In this document: piece after piece, positions 27,455 through 36,094 of the stretch
How the letters are laid out: each line of letters starts with the position of its first letter
How positions within the stretch are numbered: position 1 is the first letter of the stretch
Assembly: GCF_032271945.1 (NCBI RefSeq)
Contig: NZ_CP130319.1
Location: forward strand, 2,933,001 to 2,997,000
From: Paenibacillus sp. MBLB1832
GTDB taxonomy: Bacteria > Bacillota > Bacilli > Paenibacillales > NBRC-103111
Direction: 5' to 3'
Length of the DNA: 64,000 nucleotides
Notes under the pieces: model-generated
What the model saw: the letters and a program-made list of their open reading frames with translations, nothing else
What the model was told of the DNA's origin: nothing
The model's database searches: none
Made by a program: the position numbers and the translations under genes

Positions 27455-28117
27455 TCACGCTAAAGCATCAAGTATATGCTTCACCAATGGTTTCAGCGGA
27501 TTGCCGATGTTCATGCCGAGTTCTTGCTCCATGCGTGATGCTGCGTTCACCATGGAAAGCTGGGCCACCGAAATCTGGATATCTGGTTGATCCTCGTGTA
27601 ATTGTTCAATATAAGAACAAATGACCTTCTCATATGCCTCTTGCTTCCCCTGCATCAGAAGATCGAACGTGTCCTCGATGACATGTGATTCCAAATGCAG
27701 GAGTGATACGCCCTGCTTGTCTGTATGCGCCATGAGTCGCTCGATCGTCCCCTCGACGGTCGCGGGATTTGTAAAGAGCAGCACATGAGGCTGATTGATC
27801 GCAGCTAGCTGTGCAAAGAAGGGCTCGTCGATTTTAATAATGGGAACTGTGGGCTGCAGCTGCTCTTCATCCAGAAGTGCGATGTAATTCGTACATGTTA
27901 GGAGTATCGCATCGACTTGATTCCCCATGATCCATCGCAATTGCTCCGTTACTTTGGATGTCGCTTTCTCCGCATTAAAGCTTGAATCGTTCGTAATTCG
28001 GCTGATTAAGCCAGGATCAACGTAATGGACGAGTTCCAGCTCATAGGTGGCAAGAGCCTGTTGGATATACGCAATATTCGAATAATGTGCGTGTAAACAG
28101 CCGATCTTTTTTCTCAT
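27455..28117 (-). CDS. Asp/Glu/hydantoin racemase-like protein
   Basis: A 220-residue cytoplasmic protein from the ATG at 28117 behind GGGGAGCGTACG. It begins MRKKIGCLHAHYSN and has a Cys in ILLTCTNYIALL near residue 80, at the position of the first catalytic Cys of the aspartate/glutamate racemase superfamily. The second catalytic Cys is not evident; the corresponding region reads QISVAQLSMVNAA. Either the second acid/base is replaced or the protein is not a racemase. Substrate unknown. Confidence 0.6.
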   Translation of the reverse strand: MRKKIGCLHAHYSNIAYIQQALATYELELVHYVDPGLISRITNDSSFNAEKATSKVTEQLRWIMGNQVDAILLTCTNYIALLDEEQLQPTVPIIKIDEPFFAQLAAINQPHVLLFTNPATVEGTIERLMAHTDKQGVSLLHLESHVIEDTFDLLMQGKQEAYEKVICSYIEQLHEDQPDIQISVAQLSMVNAASRMEQELGMNIGNPLKPLVKHILDALA

Positions 28118-28218
28118 CGTACGCTCCCCTTCAATGATAAGGCATGACAAAGAGCCATTATGCGCTCGGTTTCCCTAGCATACAATGGCCGCTGATCTTC
28201 TGGCAATATGCCTCTACC

Positions 28219-28362
28219 TTACTCTTCGTCTATTAGCAACTCACCGTTGAGCTGATCCGCGTAGGAACGAATTTGATCATAATCCGCATCAGCCTCTACA
28301 CCCTTCAACTGCTCAATTTCTTGCAAGATCGCTTCCAAATCTCGATCCATCTCGTTTGGCAT
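28219..28362 (-). CDS. Small acidic hypothetical protein, 47 residues
   Basis: The ATG at 28362 is nine bases after AAAGGGG. The 47-codon frame reads MPNEMDRDLEAILQEIEQLK and continues to a stop at 28219. It is strongly acidic and predicted helical, with heptad-like hydrophobic spacing in the first 20 residues. An ATG 18 bases upstream lacks a site. It sits between the racemase-like gene and the oxidoreductase gene on the same strand. Function unknown. Confidence 0.5.
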   Translation of the reverse strand: MPNEMDRDLEAILQEIEQLKGVEADADYDQIRSYADQLNGELLIDEE

Positions 28363-28458
28363 CTTGTCAGCCCCTTTCATCCTGTAGGTTTTCCAACAAT
28401 GTCGCGCTTATCCGATATTATGCTTGACATTTTCGATGTATACGAGATTTAGAAGGAA

Positions 28459-29475
28459 TTAACGATAAGTGATGCGTTTACCTGTTCGTGAAGATTCGTA
28501 AATATCCATGACGAGTTCAAAAGCCTTATAACCCTCTGGCCCATTCAGCCAGTACGGACGCATTGTAAGAAGATGCTCATAGAAATCAGCGATTTGCTTG
28601 CTGTGGCTGATGCCCCAGTAAGATTTCGCACCCAAGTTATTGGCTTCTGGGGAAGAAAGCAATGTCTGCACATCATCGATGACCTGGTACAAGGTATCAC
28701 CGATCATCACCAGCTTGCCCTTTTCAAAAACAAGCTCGATCTCCGGCGGAGAATTCACCCCATAGGCGTTCGTCGCATAGAACACGGCCGTTGCCCCGTT
28801 TTTGTAAGTAAGATGTACATGTACGGTATCTTCCACCTCAATGACATCTTCCAAGGAATCGTTCGACATCGTTCCTTTGACGCTGCTTACCTCACCGCCC
28901 AGCCATTGCAATAAATCTAGCGTATGAATGGATTGGTTGATGAGTGCGCCGCCTCCTTCTGTGGCCCACTTCCCTTTCCATGCGGTTTCATAATAAGCGG
29001 CAGTTCGATTCCACGTAACAATGCCTTTGAGACAAAGCAGTTTGCCAAGTTCGCTGGATTCCACTGCCTTTTTCATAAGTCGAGATGCGGGGTTATAGCG
29101 GTTTTGAAAAATAACACCGAGCTGTACCTGCGAATAGGTTTCTGCGGCTTGTAACATCGATTGCGCAGCTGCTTTCGATTCCGCCATCGGTTTTTCAGTC
29201 AATACATGCTTGCCTGCCTTCAGGGCGTCAATCGCCATAGGCGCATGTTGGTAATGGGCTGTTGTGATATGTACGACGTCAACGTCTGGATTCGCTAGCA
29301 TGTCCACATAATCCGTATAGTAAGCACAACCGTAGGATTCGGCTGTCGCTTTCGCCAGATTTTCATTCGTATCCACAACGGCGATAAGTTTGGCCGTAGG
29401 AATTTCGGAAATCGCTCTCAAATGTACGCCAGAAATGGCTCCACAACCGATTAATGCAACACCAATTTGTTTCAT
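28459..29475 (-). CDS. Gfo/Idh/MocA family NAD(P)-dependent oxidoreductase
   Basis: A 338-residue cytoplasmic enzyme whose ATG follows GGGGGATATC. The N-terminal Rossmann fold carries ALIGCGAISGVHLRAI, and AGKHVLTEKPMA near residue 88 holds the conserved EKP catalytic Lys. The C-terminal substrate domain has GGGALINQSIHTLDLLQW with the conserved His. Relatives oxidise or reduce sugars, inositols and sugar acids. It stands alone, divergent from the glycosyltransferase operon, so the substrate is open. Confidence 0.9.
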   Translation of the reverse strand: MKQIGVALIGCGAISGVHLRAISEIPTAKLIAVVDTNENLAKATAESYGCAYYTDYVDMLANPDVDVVHITTAHYQHAPMAIDALKAGKHVLTEKPMAESKAAAQSMLQAAETYSQVQLGVIFQNRYNPASRLMKKAVESSELGKLLCLKGIVTWNRTAAYYETAWKGKWATEGGGALINQSIHTLDLLQWLGGEVSSVKGTMSNDSLEDVIEVEDTVHVHLTYKNGATAVFYATNAYGVNSPPEIELVFEKGKLVMIGDTLYQVIDDVQTLLSSPEANNLGAKSYWGISHSKQIADFYEHLLTMRPYWLNGPEGYKAFELVMDIYESSRTGKRITYR

Positions 29476-29621
29476 GATATCCCCCTTTTTTCCTGCATAT
29501 CTAAATTGTAAAGCTTTATGCTCGGAAATGGAAGTAACATAATACCTTTATATGCCATTAACATTCTCCGAATAATTTGATGCTACGCTTATCTTAAAAA
29601 GGACCTGCAGGAGGGGTACGT

Positions 29622-30779
29622 ATGCGTCTTGCGTTATTTACCGATACTTTTGTTCCGCAAATGAACGGTGTAGCACTTACGCTTGGACGGTTTTCTCAAT
29701 ATTTGCATCGCCGAGGGGTTGAGCATCTCGTATTCTCTCCAAAATCTTCGGCGGATCCAGGTTATTCCGATGATATTCGTCCCATTACCAGCATTCCTTT
29801 CTTCCTCTATCCCGAATGTCGATTAGCGCTCCCCAATCTTTTGGCTCTACGAGCTGAACTCGATCAATTCCAGCCGGATTTGATGCATTTGGCAACCCCT
29901 TTCAACATTGGATTATGCGGTCTTCATTATGCACGGAAGCATCGCATTTCGCATGTTGCCTCTTACCATACCCATTTCGACCGTTATTTGAGTTATTATC
30001 GGATGAAAGCAGCTGTCCCCTTGTACTGGTCGTACATGAAATGGTTCCATCAATCCTGTGACGCGACATTCGCACCTTCCCAGGATACGATTTCAACGTT
30101 ACAAGAACAAGGTATCGATCGCTTGCTGCTGTGGTCGCGAGGGATTGATTGCACGTTATATGATCCTCTTAAAAAAAGTGCGGATGTGCGTACCCGATAC
30201 GGCATCACGGCACCATATCTCTTCTTATATGTTGGCCGCGTCGCGCCTGAAAAAGATATCGATACACTGATTGGGATTATGAGAACACTCCCCGATTCGA
30301 TAAAAAATCAAGTTCACTGGCTAGTCGTCGGAGACGGCCCACAACTTCCTGAATTGCGCCAGCAAGCACCCAAGAATGTCACTTTCGCTGGTTATCAATC
30401 TGGCGAGACGCTTGCGCAAATGTACGCTTCTGCCGATCTTTTCGTTTTCCCGTCGAGCACGGAAACTTTCGGTAATGTCGTCCAAGAGGCCATGGCCTCG
30501 GGACTGCCCGTCATTGCAGCGAATAGCGGCGGCGTGCGCGATATCGTGCTGAATGGCCAAACAGGCGTACTCTGTACGCCGCGTCAGCCACAATCTTTTG
30601 TACAGGGCATTGCCTCTTTACTCGAAAATCCCGATCGCATGACCAGCTTCGGTGTTGAAGCCAGAAATTACGCGCTTGGACGCTCATGGGACCGTATTTT
30701 TGACAACCTGCTCCACGACTACGAACAAATCGTTGATTTTCGCCGAATTGGCACCAAATCTGGTTTCTACTCCGCGTAA
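29622..30779 (+). CDS. GT4 family glycosyltransferase (MgtA/PimB-like)
   Basis: A 385-residue GT-B enzyme behind GCAGGAGGGGTACGT. The N-terminus FTDTFVPQMNGVALTLGR is typical of the GDP-mannose-dependent alpha-mannosyltransferase group. The donor-binding half has YVGRVAPEKDIDTL near 207 and the E-x7-E motif in FPSSTETFGNVVQEAMASG near 280. Such enzymes modify glycolipids or lipoteichoic-type anchors at the cytoplasmic membrane face. The UDP-sugar dehydrogenase gene starts 14 bases after its stop, so both likely serve one surface glycan or glycolipid, perhaps adding hexuronic acid. Confidence 0.88.
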   Translation: MRLALFTDTFVPQMNGVALTLGRFSQYLHRRGVEHLVFSPKSSADPGYSDDIRPITSIPFFLYPECRLALPNLLALRAELDQFQPDLMHLATPFNIGLCGLHYARKHRISHVASYHTHFDRYLSYYRMKAAVPLYWSYMKWFHQSCDATFAPSQDTISTLQEQGIDRLLLWSRGIDCTLYDPLKKSADVRTRYGITAPYLFLYVGRVAPEKDIDTLIGIMRTLPDSIKNQVHWLVVGDGPQLPELRQQAPKNVTFAGYQSGETLAQMYASADLFVFPSSTETFGNVVQEAMASGLPVIAANSGGVRDIVLNGQTGVLCTPRQPQSFVQGIASLLENPDRMTSFGVEARNYALGRSWDRIFDNLLHDYEQIVDFRRIGTKSGFYSA

Positions 30780-30793
30780 AGGTGGGTTTGCAC

Positions 30794-32098
30794 ATGCGTA
30801 TAACGATTGTAGGAACGGGATATGTGGGGTTAGTGGCGGCTGTGTGTTTGGCGAAACAAGGACATCAAGTGACGGCAGTCGATCGTGAGCCTGTGATTAG
30901 AGGATTAAGAGCTGGAGTACTTGGGATTTGGGAGCCAGGGCTCGAAGAATTATTTGCCGATGGACGTGCAAGCGGAAATTTACGCTGGGAGACGGACGTC
31001 GTTCGCGCAAGTCTGGATGCAGAGGCGCTTATGCTTGCTGTAGGAACACCTACGCGTCCTGATGGTCACACCGATCTGAGTCAACTTCATGAGGTGTTGG
31101 CAAAATTCATGCACCATGGCGATTGCCCGCCTCTTATCATTGTGAAGAGTACGGTTCCCGTGGGCACCTGTGATGAGCTGGAAGTTAGTCTGCGCGAGAC
31201 AGGTCTGCGTACTGAAATTGTGAGTAATCCCGAGTTTTTGCGCCAAGGCAGCGCCATTCAAGATTTCATGTATCCGGATCGGATCGTTGTCGGCTGTCAG
31301 TCCCCTTATGCGGAAGCTGAACTCCGCCATTTATATGCGAGAATAGATGCTCCTGTGCAAGTCTGCGATCGGCGCAGTGCAGAGCTGATTAAATATGCCG
31401 CGAATACGTTTCTAGCGACCAAAATCTCATTTGCCAATATGATGTCCGATTTGTGTGAAGGGTACGGAGCTGATATTCGCCAGGTTATGGCGGGCGTTGG
31501 ATCGGACCGACGAATCGGGCCGCACTTCTTGCAAGCTGGCGTCGGCTATGGCGGCTCATGCTTCTCGAAAGATTTGCAATCGCTGTTAACCTCTGGCAAA
31601 TTGGTCGGTCTGTCCCTTCCCATGCTGGAGGCGACGGCTCATATTAACGAGCAGCGCATCCCGCGTTTTATTGCCAAGTTAATTTCTTGCTGGGGGAATC
31701 TGCAAGGCAAACGACTAGCTGTTCTCGGTATCTCCTTCAAGCCGAATACGAATGATGTGCGTGATGCGCCGTTTCTAACCTTGCTCAAGCAATGCCAGCT
31801 TCATGGGATTGCTGTGCAAGCCTATGATCCTGTGGTACAGCATGTGCCGTATGATGGCGTACACGTTGCAGATTCCGCTTATACAGCTTCAGTTGGCGCG
31901 GATGCGATTATGATACTCACTGAATGGCCGCAATTTGTAAGCTTGGATTGGGCCCGGATGGCACAAGGCATGCGTCAGCCCATTATGCTCGATGGGCGAA
32001 ATCTACTGCCGAATAAGGCGGTGGAGCGATTCTTGGAGCATGATGCCGCGGTGTATATCCCTGTGGGGCGAAGCGTGGTTAGTTGTTGGGGAGATTGA
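30794..32098 (+). CDS. UDP-glucose/GDP-mannose 6-dehydrogenase family protein
   Basis: A 434-residue enzyme from the ATG at 30794, seven bases after GGTGGG. The NAD-binding motif is ITIVGTGYVGLVAAV. NPEFLRQGSAIQDF near 150 and YGGSCFSKDLQSLL near 255, with the catalytic Cys, are the family signatures; GISFKPNTNDVRDAP lies in the C-terminal domain. It performs two-step oxidation of a nucleotide sugar to the uronic acid, most often UDP-glucose to UDP-glucuronate. Second gene of the operon with the glycosyltransferase, closed by a strong terminator. Confidence 0.92.
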   Translation: MRITIVGTGYVGLVAAVCLAKQGHQVTAVDREPVIRGLRAGVLGIWEPGLEELFADGRASGNLRWETDVVRASLDAEALMLAVGTPTRPDGHTDLSQLHEVLAKFMHHGDCPPLIIVKSTVPVGTCDELEVSLRETGLRTEIVSNPEFLRQGSAIQDFMYPDRIVVGCQSPYAEAELRHLYARIDAPVQVCDRRSAELIKYAANTFLATKISFANMMSDLCEGYGADIRQVMAGVGSDRRIGPHFLQAGVGYGGSCFSKDLQSLLTSGKLVGLSLPMLEATAHINEQRIPRFIAKLISCWGNLQGKRLAVLGISFKPNTNDVRDAPFLTLLKQCQLHGIAVQAYDPVVQHVPYDGVHVADSAYTASVGADAIMILTEWPQFVSLDWARMAQGMRQPIMLDGRNLLPNKAVERFLEHDAAVYIPVGRSVVSCWGD

Positions 32099-32126
32099 GC
32101 GACTAGTGAATCGTGTAATAAATAAT

Positions 32127-32173
32127 GGGGAGATTGAAGCGCAGTTGTTAGGCAGGCTTCATCTCCCCTTTTT
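32127..32173. terminator. Bidirectional terminator between convergent genes
   Basis: GGGGAGAT-T-GAAGC pairs with GCTTC-ATCTCCCC (one bulge), followed by TTTTT on the plus strand. On the minus strand its last bases overlap the metallophosphoesterase stop codon. Confidence 0.85.
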
Positions 32174-32975
32174 ACAAATAAATATGGAACACCGCAATTT
32201 CCGGCGGACAAGCCCAGCGTATCGGAATGCGTGCGGTCCCGAGCCCGCGATTGATATAGAACATTTTACGCGAATCCAATGCCTTCAGGCCAACATGACA
32301 ATGTTTATACGCACCGATCGTACGGTCCAACAGTCGAATTTGTCCGCCATGCGTATGGCCGACAAGCAGTAAATCCCAAGGAACTTTGCCAGAAAGCGCG
32401 GTATGGATAATACTAGGCGAGTGCGCGAGCATGATGACATAGTCGTATTGCTGAATGTCCTCAGCGGTTAACGTTAGCTGTTCTTCCTTGTTTATCGAAT
32501 TATCAAATCCGTAGATCAAGATTCGTTTATCACTTATTTGGATGGAAGTTCCTTGATTCGATAACACCTTCAAATTCGCGGCTTCTACCATGCGTAGAAT
32601 TTGCGCATACTCGTCTTGCGAATAGCGTCTTCTTTGCCTGCTAACCAACTCTTGCCGCTCATGATTCCCTGGAACGAAGTAACGATGAGGACATGTAATC
32701 CGTCTGACTTCGGCAAGAACATTATGAAATGAGGGCAAACGTGATGCCAAGTCTCCTGTAACCATCACATAACCCGGCTTAACTTTATTCACCAGCTGAC
32801 TTAACGACCCATTCATAAATCGTGTGCGTCCATGGAGATCCGTAATTTGCACCACGGTCAATTTGTTAGCGGAAGGTTTTCCAAGATGAACATGTGTATA
32901 GTGAACCCACAACGTACTGATCATGAGCAGCAAACAAATAAGTGCAAGTAATGCAAATATAAGAATAACGATCAT
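32172..32975 (-). CDS. Membrane-anchored metallophosphoesterase (YkuE-like)
   Basis: A 267-residue protein with an N-terminal membrane anchor (residues 1-22) and a calcineurin-like phosphoesterase domain: ITDLHGRTRF, VMVTGDLASR, FVPGNHE, MLAHSPSI and LLVGHTHGGQIRL give the full set of metal-binding residues. YkuE of B. subtilis is a Tat substrate bound to the wall; this copy has no twin-arginine motif and looks simply membrane-anchored. The physiological substrate is unknown. Its upstream region carries a 19-base perfect palindrome. Confidence 0.88.
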   Translation of the reverse strand: MIVILIFALLALICLLLMISTLWVHYTHVHLGKPSANKLTVVQITDLHGRTRFMNGSLSQLVNKVKPGYVMVTGDLASRLPSFHNVLAEVRRITCPHRYFVPGNHERQELVSRQRRRYSQDEYAQILRMVEAANLKVLSNQGTSIQISDKRILIYGFDNSINKEEQLTLTAEDIQQYDYVIMLAHSPSIIHTALSGKVPWDLLLVGHTHGGQIRLLDRTIGAYKHCHVGLKALDSRKMFYINRGLGTARIPIRWACPPEIAVFHIYL

Positions 32976-32997
32976 GCCTCACACGTTTGCATGTGTA

Positions 32998-33016
32998 TTG
33001 TTAATGGCATTAACAA
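32998..33016. promoter_or_regulatory. 19-base perfect palindrome upstream of the metallophosphoesterase gene
   Basis: TTGTTAATG-G-CATTAACAA, nine-base arms around one base, 22 bases before the start codon; a second smaller dyad (CACA-N8-TGTG) lies between it and the gene. On the minus strand TTGAAA just upstream and CAATAC overlapping it could be a weak promoter. Candidate repressor site; the regulator is not known. GTTAATGGCAT also occurs near 29559 in another promoter region. Confidence 0.45.
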
Positions 33017-33142
33017 TTTCAAACGAACACCCTCCACAACTTGATGATCTTGTTAATATACATCTTTTTCTCATTTAATTCCATTTCGGGCGCGATCAGC
33101 TGGAATTTTCATTCTCAACGCAAAAACCGCGCTAATTGCTCT

Positions 33143-34384
33143 CTATAGTCTTACCCATTTGAACCCTTGCCACGTTTGGATGTAATACCACGTCTGTCCA
33201 TTCGGAGCTATCCATTCCCGCAGTGCGGTAACGGTCTGTTGCGAGAACGTCAGTGCTGTTTCTGGCCTCGACGTATCCTCATATGGCTTGTCTAAGACAA
33301 TAGACGTAAGCATAAGTTCAATACGCTTTTGACTAGCTGTAACACCAAACTTCTGATCATGCTCGAAATTACCAGTTAATCCGCCTGCTATTTCCAGGGA
33401 AGGATTCAGCCACATGCCATTTTTCATACCAGACACAATCGTAAAATACCAATCGCCCCATTTTCCAATCACATGTACATCTTGAGGAGGCACCTCGCCA
33501 TACTTATCGTCTAAGTAACCATTAGGGATTTTGTAATAGTGAAAAGGAACAGGCATCTCGATCACTTGATCAACGCTATCGACGCGTTCAAATCCCAAGC
33601 CGTAATCGCTGGTCTGGTAGATCCAACGCGGTCCTTTCGGTGTTGAAATCTGGTACCACACACTCGCCCCTGCCATACTTGTACGCATATATTTTCCTAA
33701 AGGTTTGATGACTTGAGGTTGAATCTTGTTCTCGCTCTTAATAGGCTTGTCAAATGGATATAAGTAGACTTCACTCTCTTGAGGAATTGGAATAAGTCCC
33801 TCGACCTGCGCTCCATTGTTCCTTGCGCCATATTTCTCCGCATAATGTTCAGGACGTATCCATTGATCCCCAAGCCACGAAGTATGAATGAGATACCAGG
33901 TTGCATCTATCCGGCATGGCGAATAAGGGTCGCAAGCGGGCAATGAGGCGAAAGCCTGGACCTTTTGTGGGGCTAACGTATACGGTGTCACGACCGATGG
34001 TGCCTCGTACAGCGCGGTTTCATCTTCAAGCAGCGTTAAGTTTTGCTCCTCATACGTTAACTTCCCATACTTATAATTGCCTTCCTTCAAATTGATCCAT
34101 ACGCTGCCCAGCCACGTCTCGATCTGCACCTTGTCCATGTTCGTGATATTCAACAGTTGATCGCACCGAATCGGAGCAAGATGAACGGACTGCAGCGCGC
34201 TTAGCGCCCCCAAAGCTTCCTTAGGTTTTGTTTCTTTCGTCGGATACAACGTAAATTCGTCGAGCAGTGTTACATAGGGCATCTCGCTCGATGAGGCAAA
34301 GATCTCCTCGGCAAATGTATGTTGAGGAACAGAACACACAACGATTGCGCCAATCATTAACCACGTTAACTTTCTTTTAAAAAT
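33143..34384 (-). CDS. Secreted protein with repeated SH3/GW-like segments, possible ATT start
   Basis: A secreted protein of about 413 residues built of five or six repeats of about 65-70 residues, each closing with an aromatic strand: WLGSVWINL, WLGDQWIRP, KGPRWIYQ, KNGMWLNP, WQGFKWVRL. This resembles SH3-like or GW repeats that bind wall polymers. The first ATG (34357) would give a signal peptide without positive charges. Reading nine codons further up from an ATT (34384), nine bases after AAAGGAG, gives FKRKLTWLMIGAIVV, a normal signal peptide. I therefore favour the ATT start or an ATG miscalled as ATT. No family with known function recognised. Confidence 0.65.
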   Translation of the reverse strand: MFKRKLTWLMIGAIVVCSVPQHTFAEEIFASSSEMPYVTLLDEFTLYPTKETKPKEALGALSALQSVHLAPIRCDQLLNITNMDKVQIETWLGSVWINLKEGNYKYGKLTYEEQNLTLLEDETALYEAPSVVTPYTLAPQKVQAFASLPACDPYSPCRIDATWYLIHTSWLGDQWIRPEHYAEKYGARNNGAQVEGLIPIPQESEVYLYPFDKPIKSENKIQPQVIKPLGKYMRTSMAGASVWYQISTPKGPRWIYQTSDYGLGFERVDSVDQVIEMPVPFHYYKIPNGYLDDKYGEVPPQDVHVIGKWGDWYFTIVSGMKNGMWLNPSLEIAGGLTGNFEHDQKFGVTASQKRIELMLTSIVLDKPYEDTSRPETALTFSQQTVTALREWIAPNGQTWYYIQTWQGFKWVRL

Positions 34385-34440
34385 GTGAATCAGCTCCTTT
34401 GTTTTAGTTAGACGTGGTCGATTGGTAAAAAGTTCCTAAG

Positions 34441-34485
34441 AAAATCCCCACGGAACCTGCGATGTGCAGGTTCCGTGGGGATTTT
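34441..34485. terminator. Strong bidirectional terminator with a 20-base perfect stem
   Basis: AAAATCCCCACGGAACCTGC pairs perfectly with its complement around GATGT. The A/T ends provide T-tails on both strands. It ends the GNAT-SRPBCC transcription unit. Confidence 0.92.
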
Positions 34486-34487
34486 CT

Positions 34488-35033
34488 TCATTCCATCGCG
34501 GCATTGCGAAGCACCATATGAATATGGTCCTCCCATACGCCATGTATTTTCAAATATTTGTGTGCCAATCCTTCGTTGTAAAAACCAAGCTTCTCCACGA
34601 CCCGCAAAGAAGCCGTGTTGCTAGGCATAATATTCGCTTCGATACGATGGAGCTTCATGACGTCGAAGGCATACGTGATAACGGCTTGGATCCCTTCGGT
34701 CATAAGGCCTTGATTGACAAGCGTTCCATCCATTCGATAGCCTAAATGACACGATTGAAAAGCACCTCGCACGACATTGCTTAACGCAATCGAGCCAATG
34801 ATCCGCTCTTCATATAGCATCCACACTTTAAATAAATGCCCATCTTCGATCAGTTTTGCCTCAATATTTAATAATTCCGCATGAAACGCCTTCGTATAAT
34901 AGGCCTCGTCCCGCTCCATTTCCCATGGCGCAAGAAACGTGCGATTGCGTTTCACATAATCCACAACCAACTCACTGGAAGATGGTCCTAGTTGAACTAA
35001 GGACAGCCTCTTTGTGGTCAAAATGTCTTTCAT
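34488..35033 (-). CDS. GNAT acetyltransferase, RimJ/RimL type
   Basis: A 181-residue protein whose ATG follows AAGGAGTTAGTCAG. It begins LTTKRLSLVQL, has the acetyl-CoA binding region LGYRMDGTLVNQGLMTEGIQ (written with its Q/R-x-x-G-x-G/A region weakly conserved) and the conserved LHRIEANIMPSNTAS and VVEKLGFYNEG segments of the RimJ/RimL group. Members acetylate protein N-termini or small amines. Probably in one unit with the SRPBCC gene 39 bases upstream. Confidence 0.87.
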   Translation of the reverse strand: MKDILTTKRLSLVQLGPSSSELVVDYVKRNRTFLAPWEMERDEAYYTKAFHAELLNIEAKLIEDGHLFKVWMLYEERIIGSIALSNVVRGAFQSCHLGYRMDGTLVNQGLMTEGIQAVITYAFDVMKLHRIEANIMPSNTASLRVVEKLGFYNEGLAHKYLKIHGVWEDHIHMVLRNAAME

Positions 35034-35072
35034 CTGACTAACTCCTTATACAAGTACGATGATGTCTATGAG

Positions 35073-35525
35073 CTACTTTTGACGATGCGCATAGGGCGCT
35101 TTATCTCCAACCAGATTCAACTGAATCCCGTGTTCCAGATACGCTTTAAGTCCGCACAAAACGATCGTAAAGCCTTCGGTCGCGTCGAGCGCTTGACGCA
35201 CGGCTTCCTCTTCACTTCCCCTGAACTCGGTGCTCGTGATCGTCACGAAAGTTGTGTTATCCGCTTGAGCGGCGAACGTCCATTCGACATGATAACCAAA
35301 ATCAATGACAATCCGTTTGTTGACCTCCAGCGCTTTCACCAAAATCTCGGCGGATGCACCGTACATCTCCCATTCCCACTGGACGCGGGCGCCCTCTACT
35401 AATCGTCCGCTTCCTTTGGTAAACCAGAATTTGGTCGTAATCGCAGGGTCGATAAAAGCTTCAAATACCTCTTGGACGGGCTTTCGTATGAGCATTTCTA
35501 CTCTGGCTACTGGCGCCTGTGACAT
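35073..35525 (-). CDS. SRPBCC/AHSA1-type ligand-binding domain protein
   Basis: A 150-residue protein from the ATG at 35525 behind AGAGGAGTTCAGTCC. The single START/SRPBCC domain opens with RVEMLIRKPVQEVFEAFIDP and FWFTKGSGRL, and ends with a long helix containing GFTIVLCGLKAYLEHG. Such proteins bind hydrophobic ligands or act as Hsp90 co-activators; many bacterial copies have unknown ligands. Likely co-transcribed with the GNAT gene downstream. Confidence 0.85.
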   Translation of the reverse strand: MSQAPVARVEMLIRKPVQEVFEAFIDPAITTKFWFTKGSGRLVEGARVQWEWEMYGASAEILVKALEVNKRIVIDFGYHVEWTFAAQADNTTFVTITSTEFRGSEEEAVRQALDATEGFTIVLCGLKAYLEHGIQLNLVGDKAPYAHRQK

Positions 35526-35591
35526 GGACTGAACTCCTCTCAAGATCTATTTCTTCCATCATATCACAGGAAACCGTCCTCCCCAAAATGG

Positions 35592-35638
35592 AAAAGCAGC
35601 TCCCCCAGTAACGTTCTGAGAGAACTGCCTTGGCGCTC
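35592..35638 (-). terminator. Probable terminator of the zinc-ribbon gene
   Basis: On the minus strand GGCAGTTCTC and GGGGAGCTGC can pair imperfectly, followed by TTTTCCATTTT. It lies 15-60 bases after the zinc-ribbon stop codon. Confidence 0.5.
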
Positions 35639-35652
35639 ATAGGCTTGAACAA

Positions 35653-36003
35653 TTACACGAAATGATGACCGCAAGATGAACAAAATTTCGTATCCGTGGC
35701 AACAACTTTGCCGCACACACATTCCTTCTCATTCCGAATCTCGGCAATCTTTTGTTCAAGATCACTAATCTCGAGTTGAATGACCGTTATTCCAGTGCAA
35801 TAGTCTGCCACATGAGAGGCGACTTGATCCATATTGCCCGATTGATGCGAGGCAAACACCGATTCACCGATCAACTTGTAAATCTTATCAATCTCGCGTT
35901 CTTTCAGCGAAATTTGGGTTTTAAATTTCGTAATTTCGACCGTTTGCTGGGCTTTCTTCGCTGCTTCTGATGCGCCCTGCTTTACTTTATCAAAAAAAGA
36001 CAT
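35653..36003 (-). CDS. Coiled-coil zinc-ribbon protein
   Basis: A 116-residue cytoplasmic protein. Residues 1-90 are helical and likely coiled coil (KVKQGASEAAKKAQQTVE, ISDLEQKIAEIRNEKE). The end has CVCGKVV and FCSSCGHHF, four Cys fitting a zinc ribbon (CxC...CxxC). Similar short proteins occur widely in Firmicutes with unknown role. The ATG follows GGAAGGGGC. Divergent spacing of about 90 bases separates it from the response regulator stop; probably its own unit. Confidence 0.75.
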   Translation of the reverse strand: MSFFDKVKQGASEAAKKAQQTVEITKFKTQISLKEREIDKIYKLIGESVFASHQSGNMDQVASHVADYCTGITVIQLEISDLEQKIAEIRNEKECVCGKVVATDTKFCSSCGHHFV

Positions 36004-36094
36004 GCCCCTTCCACTCCCTTACATCCGTCTTAAAAACAACTACTAACGAATCATATGCGGGCATGTCGCAAAGTAATACAGCCGTTATAGAATC

